A stretch of DNA of 64,000 nucleotides from Hypericum androsaemum (GCA_963995505.1 OZ023184.1:16428228-16492227), one strand, 5' to 3'; counted from the stretch's first letter, positions 38,085 to 50,260 are shown. Notes: a model not told the origin generated them from the sequence alone. A program made the numbers and translations.

Positions 38085-39155
38085 TAATTCCAAAGATTGC
38101 GCGTGGGAATTATCTTAATCGAAAAGTTGTAACGATCGCCCCAAAAGTCATCCCAAGACAAGGAGATGCATGCAAATGAGAAAATAAATGAATTAAAAAC
38201 CGAGGACCATTTGCAGCTTCAGCTTCTTGTTTTCCACTTAAAAGCTAACAAAAGCATGTAGTGACAAGGAAGGAAGGGACACTAACTTCCATTCCTAAGT
38301 TCCCAACCCACAACCAAGTTCCTCTCTCTTGCAACAATGGCTTGCACTAACCTGCTTGCCTTGTATCTCCTTCTTCTGTTGGCAGCTCGACTTCGAATGA
38401 CCTTGTCTCAGAATCCGGACATGTACCCTTTTAATTGCTCTGCAAGTATCAACACATGCTCTGCCTATCTGTATCACATCAACTACGCAGATCCGAGCTT
38501 ATCGAAGGATGAGATCGCCTCGTACTACTCCGTCAACTCGTCCGCGCTCAAGCCAATTCGACGTTCGAGTAGGCTTGACTATCTTATCCGGGTGCCATGT
38601 TCGTGCCAAACTGTCAATGTCACAACCACTGCATACTTCTATGAGACTAACTACACGGTGCAGCCGAACAATACTTTTGACGATGTGTCGAATCAGATAT
38701 ACAGCGGGCAGGCTTTCCCTGTTGCAGGGAGGTTTAGAGCAGGAAGAAATTTTACCATGAGCCTTGTGTGCGGTTGTGTACAGTCCGACTCGGAGATCGT
38801 GGTGACGACTTATACTGTTCAAGATCAGGACACGCTGACGGATATTTCGTCGTTGCTGACAGCTACTGTGAGTGGCATAGCGGAGATGAATACTCGCATA
38901 CTCGCGGGGAATCTGAATAACATACACGCGGGGTGGGTTTTGTATGTTCCTTTGGAGGTAAATGGCATTCCTCCACCACCAAGACAAGGTGAATAAACAG
39001 GCTACTTATGCACAGTTCATCTAGTTATTGATGATTTCATTTCATTCCCCTTCTCAAATTTGATGAACCAGCTTGTTGGTTAAAGTTTTCGGGTTGGATA
39101 TCGAGCTTCTGACTCTGTTTGATGAAACATTCAGAACCTTGAGAGCCTTAACTGG
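38085..39155 (+). repeat. Inverted duplication, arm 1 (5' flank, exon 1 and part of intron 1 of the LysM kinase gene)
   Basis: This block recurs in inverted orientation at 46676-47885. Shared words include GAATTATCTTAATCGA, AAGTCATC.CAAGACAAGGAGAT, AAGTTCCCAACCCACAACCA upstream, the whole first exon, and GGTTGGATATCGAG.TTCTGACTC within intron 1. Confidence 0.9.
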
Positions 39156-41629
39156 AATGTTCTGTTCTTCTTACCTTCTGTAACATTTCAGCATCAGAAA
39201 AGAATCACAGCAAGGGATGGACGATCATCATCATCGCGCTAGTAGCTGTATCGGTTCTGATCATTGCTTCATTGGTCATTATCCTGATCAGAAGAGGGAG
39301 ATTTCGGAACGGCAGCGAGGAAGATCTAAAGGCGGTATCCAAAAGCATGAGCACTACCAGAGCTTCGTCTTTGCGTCATCAGTACGAAGCGAATATTCAA
39401 GGTTATAGTTCGAGAATCCGTTACATCGGAAAGCTTTAGCATTGATTATGTTCACCAACAAGTTATCTACTTGATGCAGATGTGACTGGATTTGAATCAG
39501 ACAGACCGGTTGTCTATGATATACAAGATATTGAAGAGTCAACAAGTAACTTCGACCCGAGTAAGAAGATCGGAGAGGGCGGGTATGGAACTGTATACTT
39601 CGGAGTATTGAATGGTCATGTACGGTTTTCTTTTCTTTCCCTCCCAGGCCAAAAATATGCAAGAACTTGACTTTCAACTAAATGCTCATTTTTTCCTATC
39701 TGCCAATGTTTAGGAGGTTGCAATAAAGAAGATGAGATCCAATAAATCAAAGGAGTTCTTTGCAGAGCTCAAGGTCTTATGCAAAGTCCATCACAATAAC
39801 GTGGTGAGTAATTTTTCAGTCTAGACTCGATGATACCTTGTCGTATTCTTTTACGAAGATCGATCGTGTTGCAGGTCGAGTTATTGGGTTACGCAACTGA
39901 CGACGATCACTTCTACTTGGTTTACGAGTATGTTCGGAATGGATCACTCGGTGATCATCTCCATGATCCGTTGCTTAAAGGTACTCGTCTGTTCTTCGCT
40001 TACATGCTACCGAAGAACCTCTTATCTAAAACAGGAAATTGGGGTCTTGGTTCAGGTTATCAGCCTCTTTCTTGGACTGCAAGAACTCAGATTGCGCTGG
40101 ACGCTGCGAAGGGAATAGAGTACATCCATGATCACACGAAAGCGAGATACGTGCACCGCGATATAAAGACCACCAACATTTTGCTTGATGATGGATTGCG
40201 AGCAAAGGTGAGGCCTCGACATTCCCTGCATTGGAGCCAGGGACTGCTGCATTATCATCATGGAAGCGACCCGTCGGAGCACCTTTTAATTCATTGGTCT
40301 GCATATGTTGTTGCAGGTCGCAGATTTCGGGTTAGCAAAGCTAGTTCAGCGTGATGACGACGACGAACTAATAGCAACACGGCTAGTTGGCACACCAGGC
40401 TACCTTCCCCCGGAGTAAGTTTCGAGTCAATTAAGATTCACAATCAACAAACCAATAAACTCACCTACACTTGCCGACATTTCCGAGTATGTTGAAGGTC
40501 TGTGAAGGAGTTGCAGGTGACCACCAAGACCGATGTGTTTGCGTTCGGAGTGGTCCTGGCCGAGCTCATAACCGGCCAACGTGCCCTTACTCGCGACAAC
40601 CGCGAATCCAACAAGATGAAGTCACTAATCACAGTGGTAGGTTTCCATGATCCAAGAAACTAGTAACAGTTTTGTTTAGGTATCCCATCTGAACTCTTTT
40701 CTTCATGCACGCTTCAGGTGTACAGAATATTTGAAGCAGATGATCCAGATGCTGCTTTAGAAGCTGTCATTGATACCAACCTACGAGGCAGCTATCCCTT
40801 AGATGATGTCTACAAGGTTCCAATCTGCCACCTTTTGCATTAATATCATGCCAATATTGGACTATTTTCCAATATTAGTTTACTTCTAAACGGACCAGAA
40901 GGAACTGGATTTATTCCGTTTGCAGTCCGACCAGTTGGACCTTAATTTCTTCTATTTCTCGGTCCATGGACCTTAATTAGTTGAAGCGGAGGGTTTTTAT
41001 AAAAATATTTTATTAATAATTATATTTAGTGATAAAATGTCAAATAATTTTAAATATCAAACTAATTTTATTTCAGAATTTATATTAAAATTATAATTTA
41101 ACGACTTTTCCAAAAAATAAACCTTGAGCAATTTGGTCTGGATCGACTTGTTGAATCGAAATATCTAGTATTAAAATGTCAAAATTTTTAAATAATCAAC
41201 TAATTTTATTTCAGAATTTATATTATAATCATAATTTAATGAATTTTCCAAAAAATAAATTTTGGGCAATTTCGTATAGACCGATTGGTTGAACTAATGG
41301 CTAACGATGCTTAGGATCGGTCCAACTGCTCTCAAATTTTTTGCATAAAAAATGGCCCGGCATTAGTGTCGAGTTGCGGTTCTACCGATCCTCTTGCATC
41401 ACTTGGTGCATCAAAATAACAATGTCTGAAGAGTAATTTGGTGGCATATATTTTTGGAATACAGATGGCTGAAATTTCTGACTGGTGCCTGAGCGAAGAG
41501 GCGGCAGGCAGGCCGGAGATGCGAGACGTCATCGGAAAGTTGTCGAAGTTGAGAATGTCCTCCATGGAGTGGGAAGCATCCCTTGGAGGGAGCAGCCAAA
41601 TCTTCAGTGGAGTGTTCAATGGAAGATGA
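38337..41629 (+). CDS. LYK3: LysM domain receptor-like kinase (LYK3 type)
   Basis: Plasma-membrane receptor kinase whose LysM ectodomain senses N-acetylglucosamine-type glycans. Ten exons: 38337-38988, 39192-39401, 39480-39619, 39714-39803, 39875-39980, 40056-40207, 40317-40414, 40498-40636, 40718-40816, 41465-41629, all in phase, 616 residues. Exon 1 encodes the signal peptide and the whole LysM ectodomain, with paired cysteines (PFNCS, VPCSCQ, LVCGC), [22 protein letters not shown] and GWVLYVP. Exon 2 encodes the transmembrane segment ([20 protein letters not shown]). The kinase has [45 protein letters not shown] and [17 protein letters not shown], so it is an active RD-type kinase by sequence. 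The C-terminus [16 protein letters not shown] is typical of the At1g51940-type clade. Intron 9 carries repeats. Confidence 0.95.
40870..41340. repeat. Repeat insertion in LYK3 intron 9
   Basis: Two direct copies about 140 bp apart (starting AAAATGTCAAA at about 41035 and 41175) share CTAATTTTATTTCAGAATTTATATTA and TTTTCCAAAAAATAAA. The flanks carry CGGACCAG, GTCCGACCAG and GGATCGGTCC words like those of the 19673-20180 repeat. Confidence 0.55.
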
Positions 41630-41975
41630 TGAAAATGGTTTTTATAGGATTCCTTTTTCTATATGTATAATATTATATAATATGATATTTTATATTATAG
41701 ACTTCTTACCTTTGTTTAACAAAACTAAAGGGTTGCTTTCTGTTGGGATTATTCTTGGAATGTCTAATAATTAGTTCATTTTATAACCACACCTAACATT
41801 GAGAAAGCGTCAATATTAGATACGGGAGAACTTTGTACTAGCTAGACTCTGATTGTGCGGATATAATTTTGGTTAGCTGGCAATTGAATTTTTATATCTC
41901 ATCATCTGATATTTCAAATTTTATTATAGAAAAAATCACTTTTAAACCCTCATTCTAATTTTAAAAATCCCATAT

Positions 41976-42412
41976 AAATTAGAATTGTTTTCAAAAATGA
42001 CCCGGAGAGCGACTCAGATTTTGGGCCGACCTCCGGGTCAACTGGTCGGACCAGATATTTATATTATTTTTTAAATATATATTTAGTAAATAATAGGTTT
42101 AAAATTTAATATTCTCGATATGTTGGTCATTTTATTTCATATTTAGTATAATTTTCTTTGTTGATTTAAAAAAATCGAGTATGTAATATGATTTTTTTGG
42201 GTTGGGTGAATTTCAGATTTTTGGTTTAATTTTCGGTCAAACCTAATGAACCGGATTTTTCGGGTCAAAAATTCGAGCCAACAGCTGGGTCTGACCAGAA
42301 ATCGTCCGGTTCGTTAGGTCAGCGTACGTACCATATTTTCTGACCCGACCAAAACTCAGATTCATGGTCCAACCGATCGAACTGCCGGTCGGAATGCGGT
42401 CTCGAAAACAAT
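41976..42412. repeat. Dispersed CCGGTCGGACC-type repeat
   Basis: The ends share an inverted ATTGTTTTC word, and the interior has CCGGGTCAACTGGTCGGACC, AACCGGATTTTTCGGG and CCGACCAAAAC-like words resembling the element at 19673-20180. It lies between the LysM kinase gene and the AP-1 mu gene. Confidence 0.4.
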
Positions 42413-42844
42413 GTAAATTAGGCTGTTTTTTCAGAATTCGCCCTTCCCTGAAAAAAAATAACGCATATTCTACTATTCATGTGTGAAACCTTAGCGAAAA
42501 GATAATAAACATCAGGGACAAAACTGAAGTTTCTCCAAGAAATGAAAATCCAAAAACGACGCCGATTCACAGCCTTTGATACAGTAGACAAAGCTCGCGT
42601 TCGCAACTTGCCTCGTTAGCGTTCCTTCTTATTCTCTTCCAGACCAATTTTTCTCCCCTCTCCGCGATTTATTATTATTTTTCTCTTAAAAGGAAACTAA
42701 ATTAAAACGAAGCAAGAGTTGGCAGTTACCTCTCGATCGCCCGCCCGCCGGATGATACAGTGCAGTGGATCCCCGCCGCACCAGATCTGATCTCCTCCTC
42801 ACTTGAAGAAGAAACGGTTAAGAGAAGAAAGAGGAAGGGCGGAA

Positions 42845-45800
42845 ATGGCAGGGGCAGCATCGGCGCTGTTCCTGTTGGACATAAAGGGGAGGGTTCTGGT
42901 GTGGCGTGACTACCGCGGCGACGTCTCCTCCCTCCAGGCCGAGCGCTTCTTCACCAAGCTCATCGAGAAAGAGGTATGGGCAGCAATTCGCGGATTTCAA
43001 TTCCTCCGTTTCTCGGATTTCAATTCCGCGGTTTCTGATTTCCTGGAAATTGTTGAAAACCGTTTTTGGTGAAGGGAGATCCGCAATCGCAAGATCCGGT
43101 GGTGTACGATAACGGCGTGACGTACATGTTCATCCAGCACAGCAATGTCTACCTGATGGCCGCGTCGCGCCAGAACTGCAACGCCGCCGGCGTCCTCTCC
43201 TTCCTCCACCGCGTTGTCGACGTGTTCAAGCATTACTTCGAGGAGTTGGAGGAGGAATCTCTTAGGGATAACTTTGTTGTAGTGGTGAGTTTCCTATTGT
43301 TTCCTCGAGTCGGTTTTTGGTTGTTGATGTGGTGATTGTTGTTGTTGGCAGTACGAGTTGCTTGATGAGATGATGGACTTCGGTTACCCTCAGTATACGG
43401 AAGCGAAGATCCTTAGCGAGTTTATTAAGACGGATGCGTACAGGATGGAGACTACGCAGAGACCGCCCATGGCTGTGACCAATGCGGTGTCTTGGAGAAG
43501 TGAAGGGATCTCGTACAAGAAGAACGAAGTATTGCTTCTTTCTGTTCTCTTTTTGTCGGGGTTTTCTGTGTTGATGAATTGGGTTGCTGGATGATGTGGC
43601 ATGGTTCTTTTGGTTCAGGTTTTCTTGGACGTGGTGGAGAGTGTTAACATACTTGTCAACAGCAATGGCCAGGTAGTTCGCTCAGATGTTGTTGGGGCAT
43701 TGAAGATGAGAACTTATCTTAGGTAACTTTTTATTCGGACTTGAGAGCTATTTGTTTTGGGCTCTAAATAACTATCTTTTCTTTTCTAAATTAAAATAGA
43801 AGTTATCTACTAAAAAGTGAACATACATTTTCTTTGGAAAATCTAAAATATCTACTGCCCTCATTTGCTGATTATGTATCTCTGATCCGGATTGGAATAA
43901 CTATTGAAAGTTTGGCAACTATTCATACCAAATGGATAATCTTTAATCAAACAAGTAGCTCTTCTCTGTGGCAAGCAAAGGCTGATCATTTGCTCATGAT
44001 CATATGTTGACCATATATTTTCTTGATCACTATTCAATGACAGTGCTAGTGCCATATGTTGTTCACAAATGTTTGTGTTCTAAATGGATCATTATAAAGT
44101 ACAGTCCAATCAAGTCAGATTTGTTATTATCAAGTACCCGCCCTTAGACCTTCAGTTGTTAATATCACAGACTGTAACTCATCTTCATCAGCTTTTGTTG
44201 CTACCATCCAATAGCTAATATTGCTTGGCTTAACATTTTGCAGTGGTATGCCCGAGTGTAAGCTTGGCCTCAATGACAGAGTATTATTGGAGGCACAAGG
44301 TCGTGCTACTAAAGGGAAGGCTATCGATTTGGAGGATATCAAATTTCATCAGTATGTATGCCTAATTAGCAAATTCTTGGATTCGTTTGTTGTTTCTGCT
44401 TTGGCATGTGAAAATGTGTTTGCATACAAGTGGCCGAGAATTTGCTGAATGGATAGTCATCTTGTTTCCAAGAAAGTGCTGACGATACATATGATTTTTG
44501 TGTTTAGGTGTGTTCGATTGGCTCGATTTGAGAATGATAGAACCATTTCCTTTATACCACCTGATGGCACTTTTGATCTGATGACTTATAGACTCAGTAC
44601 TCAGGTTCACCGCTTGTTCATTCCTTTGTCAGCCTTATCATATATTAGTCCAAGCTTCATATGTTGAGTCACATTATTAATTCATTCAGGTTAAGCCTCT
44701 GATTTGGGTGGAAGCTCAAGTTGAAAGGCATTCAAGAAGTCGGGTTGAGTTTATGGTTAAAGCTAGGAGTCAGTTCAAGGAGCGTAGGTAAGATGTTTTT
44801 CATTCACAATTTAGATACACCCTAGTGTCTTCAAATAACACTAAAAATGATCTATATTGGCTTTTGTCCCCCTTCTACAGCACTGCCACAAATGTGGAGA
44901 TCGAGTTGCCTGTGCCAACTGATGCTTCAAACCCTAATGTTAGGACATCAATGGGATCTGCATCCTATGCCCCTGAAAAGGATGCACTGATGTGGAAAAT
45001 CAAATCTTTTCCTGGTGGAAAGGTACTGCACCGAGTTTCTCTGCAATATTGGCAACACGCCCTTATCTAACTGTTAGGCGTCATTGTTTTTCTAATTTCT
45101 AAGTTTTGATCTCCAAAACTGACTTTCTGAAATTCTTTTGTAATTTATCATTCAGGAATACATGTTGAGAGCAGAGTTCAGTCTACCTAGTATAACTGAT
45201 GAAGAAGCAGGTCCTGAGAGGAAAGCACCTATTAGGGTGAAGTTTGAGATACCATATTTTACTGTTTCAGGAATACAGGTACGATTGTGTTGCCTTTGAA
45301 TCAGGCATCTTATTTGTCGCCTCTGTGCGCTAGCATGTGTATGTGGGTGGGTAGCTGTGCATGATTGTGTGTGTGAGTGAGTTCATGCGCATGTGTGTTT
45401 TGAACTACAAACTGTAACCTTACGTTTATCTCTAGATCTGCTTGAGTTGTGAATACAATTTCCTGCTGATTAGTAGAGTTTATTTTTTAAGTTATATTGG
45501 CTCACAGGGCTGGATGGAACATTTTTCTTTCGTTTCTCTGGAAATAAACCTTGTTACATTTTTGTTATGCCTCGTTAAAGTTCAAAGTATGCAAACTGGT
45601 AACTTTCTCAAGCTATATGACAATCCTAAATTCAAGCAGATCCACCAAATTATCCACGTAATGTCTTTGTGGTAACTTTGGATGCCAATCTCTATTGTTA
45701 ATTGCTTGTACAACTACTGTCTAATGCAAAGCACCAACAATTTTACTGTTGGTAGGTCCGGTACTTGAAGATCATCGAAAAGAGTGGCTACCAGGCACTC

Positions 45801-45854
45801 CCTTGGGTGAGGTACATAACAATGGCTGGGGAATACGAGCTCAGGCTTATCTGA
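42845..45854 (+). CDS. AP1M: AP-1 clathrin adaptor complex, mu (medium) subunit
   Basis: Cargo-selecting subunit of the AP-1 adaptor at the trans-Golgi network/early endosome, needed for vacuolar and secretory sorting and cytokinesis. Ten exons: 42845-42973, 43075-43284, 43352-43528, 43619-43722, 44244-44351, 44508-44604, 44690-44787, 44881-45022, 45156-45278, 45756-45854. The product is 428 residues, the length I recall for Arabidopsis AP1M2. The N-terminal longin-like domain begins MAGAASALFLLDIKGRVLVW, with YMFIQHSNVYL and ELLDEMMDFGYPQ. The mu-homology domain follows (WRSEGISYKKNEVFLDVVE, GMPECKLGLND, FIPPDGTFDLMTYR, MWKIKSFPGGKEY, PWVRYITMAGEYELRLI). No break is seen. Confidence 0.97.
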
Positions 45855-46387
45855 CATTCCTTCCTCGGAGAATTCAAGTCGCATCTCCGGCGGAAGCTAC
45901 CGGGTCATGAGACCAGTTGACCGACAAGGAAACAGGGGAAGCTACATCCTGGTACAATAATCTGTAGATTACCATTCTTCTCCTTTTCGGTTTTGGATTT
46001 TGAGTGGGCAGTTGACAGAATTGGATGTCAATTTCTCTTGCAATTCGTATATTACTGTTGTATCATTGAATAGGTTGCCGATAGTCAATGAATGCCTTAT
46101 AGAACCTTGAGATAATTACACGTTTTTTTGCACTGGCTAATTTTCACCATATTTTCGACTCCGTATCGCTTTGTACCATACCGGAACTGATGAAGTGCAT
46201 CCATTTTCCGGGGTTCGGTTTGTCCCTAATTTTCCGACTGATACGAGAATGCGAATGCGTAAATTCATTTTATCGAAACGACGTAGTTTTTGAGTCTTTT
46301 TGTTGAATTGTAATTGTGTTTTTGGAGGTCACGTAGTGTTTTCAAGTAGGAAACCGATCTGGTACGAGGGCCTACCGATCTTTTGTT
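45855..46387. other. AP-1 mu 3' flank
   Basis: Presumed 3' UTR for the first 250 bp or so; nothing else recognised. Confidence 0.45.
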
Positions 46388-46520
46388 CAAGTGGTGAGAT
46401 ACTTCCAAAAGTTTTAAGTAAAGACAAAACATAGTTTCAAAACACAGTTAGGAGAGCCTCCGTTTTTACAGAAGTCCGACGATGAAAAATTCTGAAATTA
46501 TTCGTTGCTCGTATATATGA
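46388..46520 (+). repeat. Direct repeat flanking the truncated LysM gene, copy A
   Basis: AGTGGTGAGATACTT, AAGACAAAACA and AATTCTGAAATTATTC recur in the same order and orientation at 48168-48262 on the other side of the truncated gene. Confidence 0.65.
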
Positions 46521-46675
46521 CAGTACACAAAATAGGGTCATAGGCAGTATAGATGCAGAATTTGACATCCAAAGAAACCCTGTACTTCACTTACTGCCCC
46601 AATTCAAGTTGGCTTTTACCGAAGCAATATTCCATCGAACTAGTCAGCAAGTCCAAGTAACTAGTAATGAGTAAG

Positions 46676-47885
46676 ATTCTCAAGGTTCTGAGTGTTTTCA
46701 TCAAACTGAGTCAGAAACTCGATATCCAACCCAAAACTTTTAACCAACGGAAAGGTGGAAGTCATTCATTGTAAAAAGGGCCAACAAGCTGGTTCATCAA
46801 ATTGGTTACGAGACATTGCATAATGAGGAAATTTCAAACCCTAACTAGATGAAATCATCAACTAGGAGGTCTTCAAGAAGGGAAATGAAATGAAATCATC
46901 AATAACTAGATGATCAGTGCTTAAGTAGCCTGTTTATGCACCTTGTCTTGGGGGAGGAGCAATGCCATTCACCTCCATTGGAACATACAAAACCCACCCC
47001 GCGCGTAAGTTATTCATATTCCCGGCGAGGAGGCGAGTATTCATCTCCACTATGCGGCTCACTGTAGCCGAAAGCAACAACGAAATATCCGTCAGCGTGT
47101 CCTGATCTTGAACAGTATATGTCACCACAATGTCCGAGTCGGACTGTGCACAACCGCACACAAGGCTCATGGTGAAATTTCTTCCTGCTCTAAACCTCCC
47201 TCCAAAAGGGAAAGCCTGCCCGCTATATATCTGATTCGACACCCTGAAAAAAGTATCGTTCGGCTGCACCCCGTAGTCAGTCTCATAGAAGTATGCAGTG
47301 GTTGTGACATTGACAGTTTGGCACGAACAAGGCACCCGTATAAGATAGTCCTGCCTACTTGAACGTCGAATTGGCTTAAGCGCCGACGAGTTGACGGAGT
47401 AATACGAGGCGATCTGATCCTTCGATAAGCTCGGATTGGCGTAGTTGATGTGATACAGATAGGCCGAACATGTGTTGATACTTGCAGAACAGTTGAAAGG
47501 GTACATGTCCGGATTCTGGGACAAGGTCATGCCCAGTTGAGCTGCCAACAGAAGAAGATGGAAGGCGAGCAGGTTATTGCAAGCCATTGTTGGAAGAGAA
47601 GGGAATGACCCTCAAGACCAGGGAAGGTACCAAAGCCAAGTGTCACGGGCTAACTTCTCGAAGGTTATAGGAACTTGGTTGTGGGTTGGGAACTTGGGAA
47701 TGAAGCTGAAGATGAAAATGGTCCTCGGATTTTAACGCGTCGAGCATTTTCTTGTACTACTTTTGCAACCAACAAGTATCTATCTCCTTGTCTTGAGATG
47801 ACTTTTTGGGCTACAAGTTATCGATTAAGATAATTCTCACGCGTCTGTCATTAACAAAGATGGGAGGCATTTTTGGAATCAACCA
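46676..47885 (-). repeat. Inverted duplication, arm 2
   Basis: Inverted partner of 38085-39155. It is somewhat longer because of two extra blocks within the intron-1-derived part (about 46745-46765 and 46800-46870). It stops before the position of parental exon 2. Confidence 0.9.
46934..47587 (-). CDS. Ectodomain-only LysM protein, inverted partial duplicate of LYK3
   Basis: 217 residues, very similar throughout to exon 1 of the LysM kinase at 38337. It has a signal peptide (MACNNLLAFHLLLLAAQLG), all paired cysteines (PFNCS, VPCSCQ, LVCGCAQ) and the LysM words [13 protein letters not shown] and GWVLYVPMEVNG. After PPPRQ the frame runs into the former intron 1 and stops as GA-stop. The old splice donor (G|GTGCAT) survives, but no exon 2, transmembrane or kinase sequence follows. 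No GPI-anchor tail is visible, so the product would be secreted. The frame is intact despite about 9-10% protein divergence, which suggests either constraint or youth. It may be a decoy or co-receptor, or an unexpressed pseudogene. Confidence 0.75.
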   Translation of the reverse strand: MACNNLLAFHLLLLAAQLGMTLSQNPDMYPFNCSASINTCSAYLYHINYANPSLSKDQIASYYSVNSSALKPIRRSSRQDYLIRVPCSCQTVNVTTTAYFYETDYGVQPNDTFFRVSNQIYSGQAFPFGGRFRAGRNFTMSLVCGCAQSDSDIVVTYTVQDQDTLTDISLLLSATVSRIVEMNTRLLAGNMNNLRAGWVLYVPMEVNGIAPPPRQGA

Positions 47886-48167
47886 CGTTTTCTTTGTTTA
47901 TGTCACATATTCTTCGAACATTTACTATTTTTGAATAATGACAAAGTTCTTCCTACAAATATTTAATATCGTAAATATTTCAAAAATATGTATACCAACA
48001 AGAGGTTCTGAATTACAATGATATGAACGAATACTACAAAAATTAAATAAAATGTTAAAAAGAAATTTGTTATTTCCAACTAATTATAACAAATACCCTA
48101 TCAATTAAATCTTATTAAAAAGATAAATCTCTTGCCAAAGAAACAAGCAATGAAATCTTGTTAAGTA

Positions 48168-48262
48168 AGTGGTGAGATACTTTCAAAGTTTTGAGTCAAG
48201 ACAAAACACAGCTAAGAGAGGCAACAATGGGCAATTCTGAAATTATTCAAGTACATACCATA
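48168..48262 (+). repeat. Direct repeat flanking the truncated LysM gene, copy B
   Basis: Partner of 46388-46520; shares GTGGTGAGATACTT, AAGACAAAACA and AATTCTGAAATTATTC. Confidence 0.65.
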
Positions 48263-49495
48263 TGGCCATGGGAATGTTTGGATAATCGTTGGATTTTTTT
48301 GTTCCAAGTTTGATATCATACTCAAGTCATGTATTTTGGTGTATTATATACAGAATGGAAACAAAAATCGAACTTGAATTAGCCGAGCAGCGTTTACTCT
48401 GGGTGTAAAATGCTATAGAAATTTGTACCTCAACATGTTTTCTCTCATCTTTTACTCTGTTCTAAACCAAGAAACAACACAGACGCTATGACTGCTGGCT
48501 TCCCAGATCCTACGTTCGGATATCACAATCTTGCTGCTTCTGTGTGCAGCACATATATTTCATTCTTGTGGTTCACAGAGAGAGAGAGAGAGAGAGAGAT
48601 AGGGTCATCGATATGGTGTTACAGAGCTCCATCATTGTCTTGCCAGTCCTCATCTCTGCACATGAATTTTGATAACCGGAATGTAAAAGACATCATCGGA
48701 AGGAGATTATCGAAAGGAATTTTGCAGACAGCCGACCTGTATCCTTTATAAGGCGGAGCATCCGGGGGAAACCGCCATAGGCTCATTTGTAAAACCCATA
48801 TGAACAGCCTCGGATGGAACAGAACCAACATCAATGGAAGCCATGAGTTTGTTACTAGAGGATGTAGTAACCTAACCAGCTAAAAGAGGCCGGGACCAGA
48901 GAGGACACTAATAAAGATCCGCAAGAGCTAAACTAAAAAAAAAAAAATTCTGTTTTGATTCTTATTTTTAGCTAATATGAGGAAAATAAATAATAAGAGA
49001 TGTCTATTTTGCGCCTTAAAAAATATTTCCTGACAAAATTAAATAATATGTTAAATTAAATATGTATTTTGTAAGTGTTACTTGATCAGACGCATAAAAT
49101 AAAAATAATGGAGCTATGTTTGTAAATTTAGCAGGTTTTAATTCCACAAAAACTAAAAAAAATCCCATTCCAACCATGAAAAAAATATTAAAACTGTGTT
49201 TCATATCCACACCAAAATTATCGTATTTTTCTCACCTGTCACACTACAACTACAATACTTTTTATCATCTAACAAATAAAATAATAATTTATGCAGGATA
49301 TGTAAGATTATTAGGCTTTTAATTGGCTCCATCCGAAAAAAAAAAGGTGCCATGTGTTTCTTTGCTTGCCTATTGAGATCATCACATTTCGATAAATGCT
49401 CACACTTTTCCCTTAACTCATAATTTTAAAATGCACAACTTTAAAAAAGGGTAATGCCAGGAAAAAAAATAGATAACTTCAAAAAAGTACCATGT

Positions 49496-49873
49496 AGTGA
49501 TGAGCGGTGGCAAACTCGCCCTAAACAAAGGTGCATTATGGCAAATATTAGAAGAGAACAATTGAGAGTAACCTTGTTTTGGTATGTTTTTAGTGTATAT
49601 TGCTGTCTGTGGCGTATAACCGGGTCATGTACTGATGTTATTATCTAAGGTACTCTCTGTCGCGGATTTTCCTATTAAATTTTATCACGATATGATTTTA
49701 ATAAAGCCTGCGAAAGAATGTCTATGTTTTTCTTGGTTTAACTATGTGAGATTAGCTTGAGATTCTTTATCTTTGCACCTTAGTTGCCCCTCTTGTGCAA
49801 CTGTCCGCTCTTCGGGTATCTTCGTACCTTTGGCAATTTGGCATTCGTAATAAAGTTTCCGTTTCAAAAAAAG
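49496..49873 (+). mobile_element. Small poly(A)-tailed retroposon or LINE 3' fragment
   Basis: Ends in TTTCCGTTTC followed by an A-run. AAAAAAGTACC occurs both just before (about 49484-49495) and just after (about 49868-49878), a plausible target-site duplication. TTATCTTTGCACCTTAG and CGTAATAAAGTTTCC in the tail look like LINE 3' ends. The family is not identified. Confidence 0.4.
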
Positions 49874-50260
49874 TACCTTGTTTTGTTTAAGTGCTAGGTT
49901 ACTCTCCGCTCACCTACCATTTGAAGGTAATCAAAGAAATTTGATTGGCAGAATTTGAGAGAATTGATAAAGAATGCAAAATTTGGTAGTTGCCCCATTT
50001 ATTCATTTATTATCTTTCATATTTTACAATAAAATATTTTTAAAATAATTAGATAGCTTTTACAAAAAATAACATTAACCAAAAAATAAAGATCTCATAA
50101 CTTCTTTCTTTTATAATTAACGAGTCTTATTATAAGTTTTACAAACTAAAATCTCGGAGAGATTGCTACAAAGTTTGCACACTATTAATTACTTTGTGTT
50201 TAACATGATGCAATAATATGTAAATATGCTTACACTAGTTTTTAAGCACCGATTTCCTTT

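Larger units (their letters stand above)
47886..50260. other. AT-rich region between the LysM duplicate and the neprosin gene
   Basis: No gene is supported. It contains a (GA)n microsatellite at 48576-48599 and a small poly(A)-tailed retroposon at about 49496-49873. From about 49200 it is the 3' flank of the neprosin gene, which is duplicated at 60715-61390 (shared TATGTAAGATT.TT, TTGGCTCCATCCGAAAAAAAA). Confidence 0.5.

Noticed and set aside
38499..38987. 162-codon minus-strand frame
   Set aside because: Antisense shadow of LYK3 exon 1; a parallel shadow (47108-47362) occurs over the duplicate.
46934..47587. Simple pseudogene call for the LysM duplicate
   Set aside because: The frame has no stops or frameshifts across 217 codons and keeps signal peptide and cysteines, so a coding call with caution is fairer.
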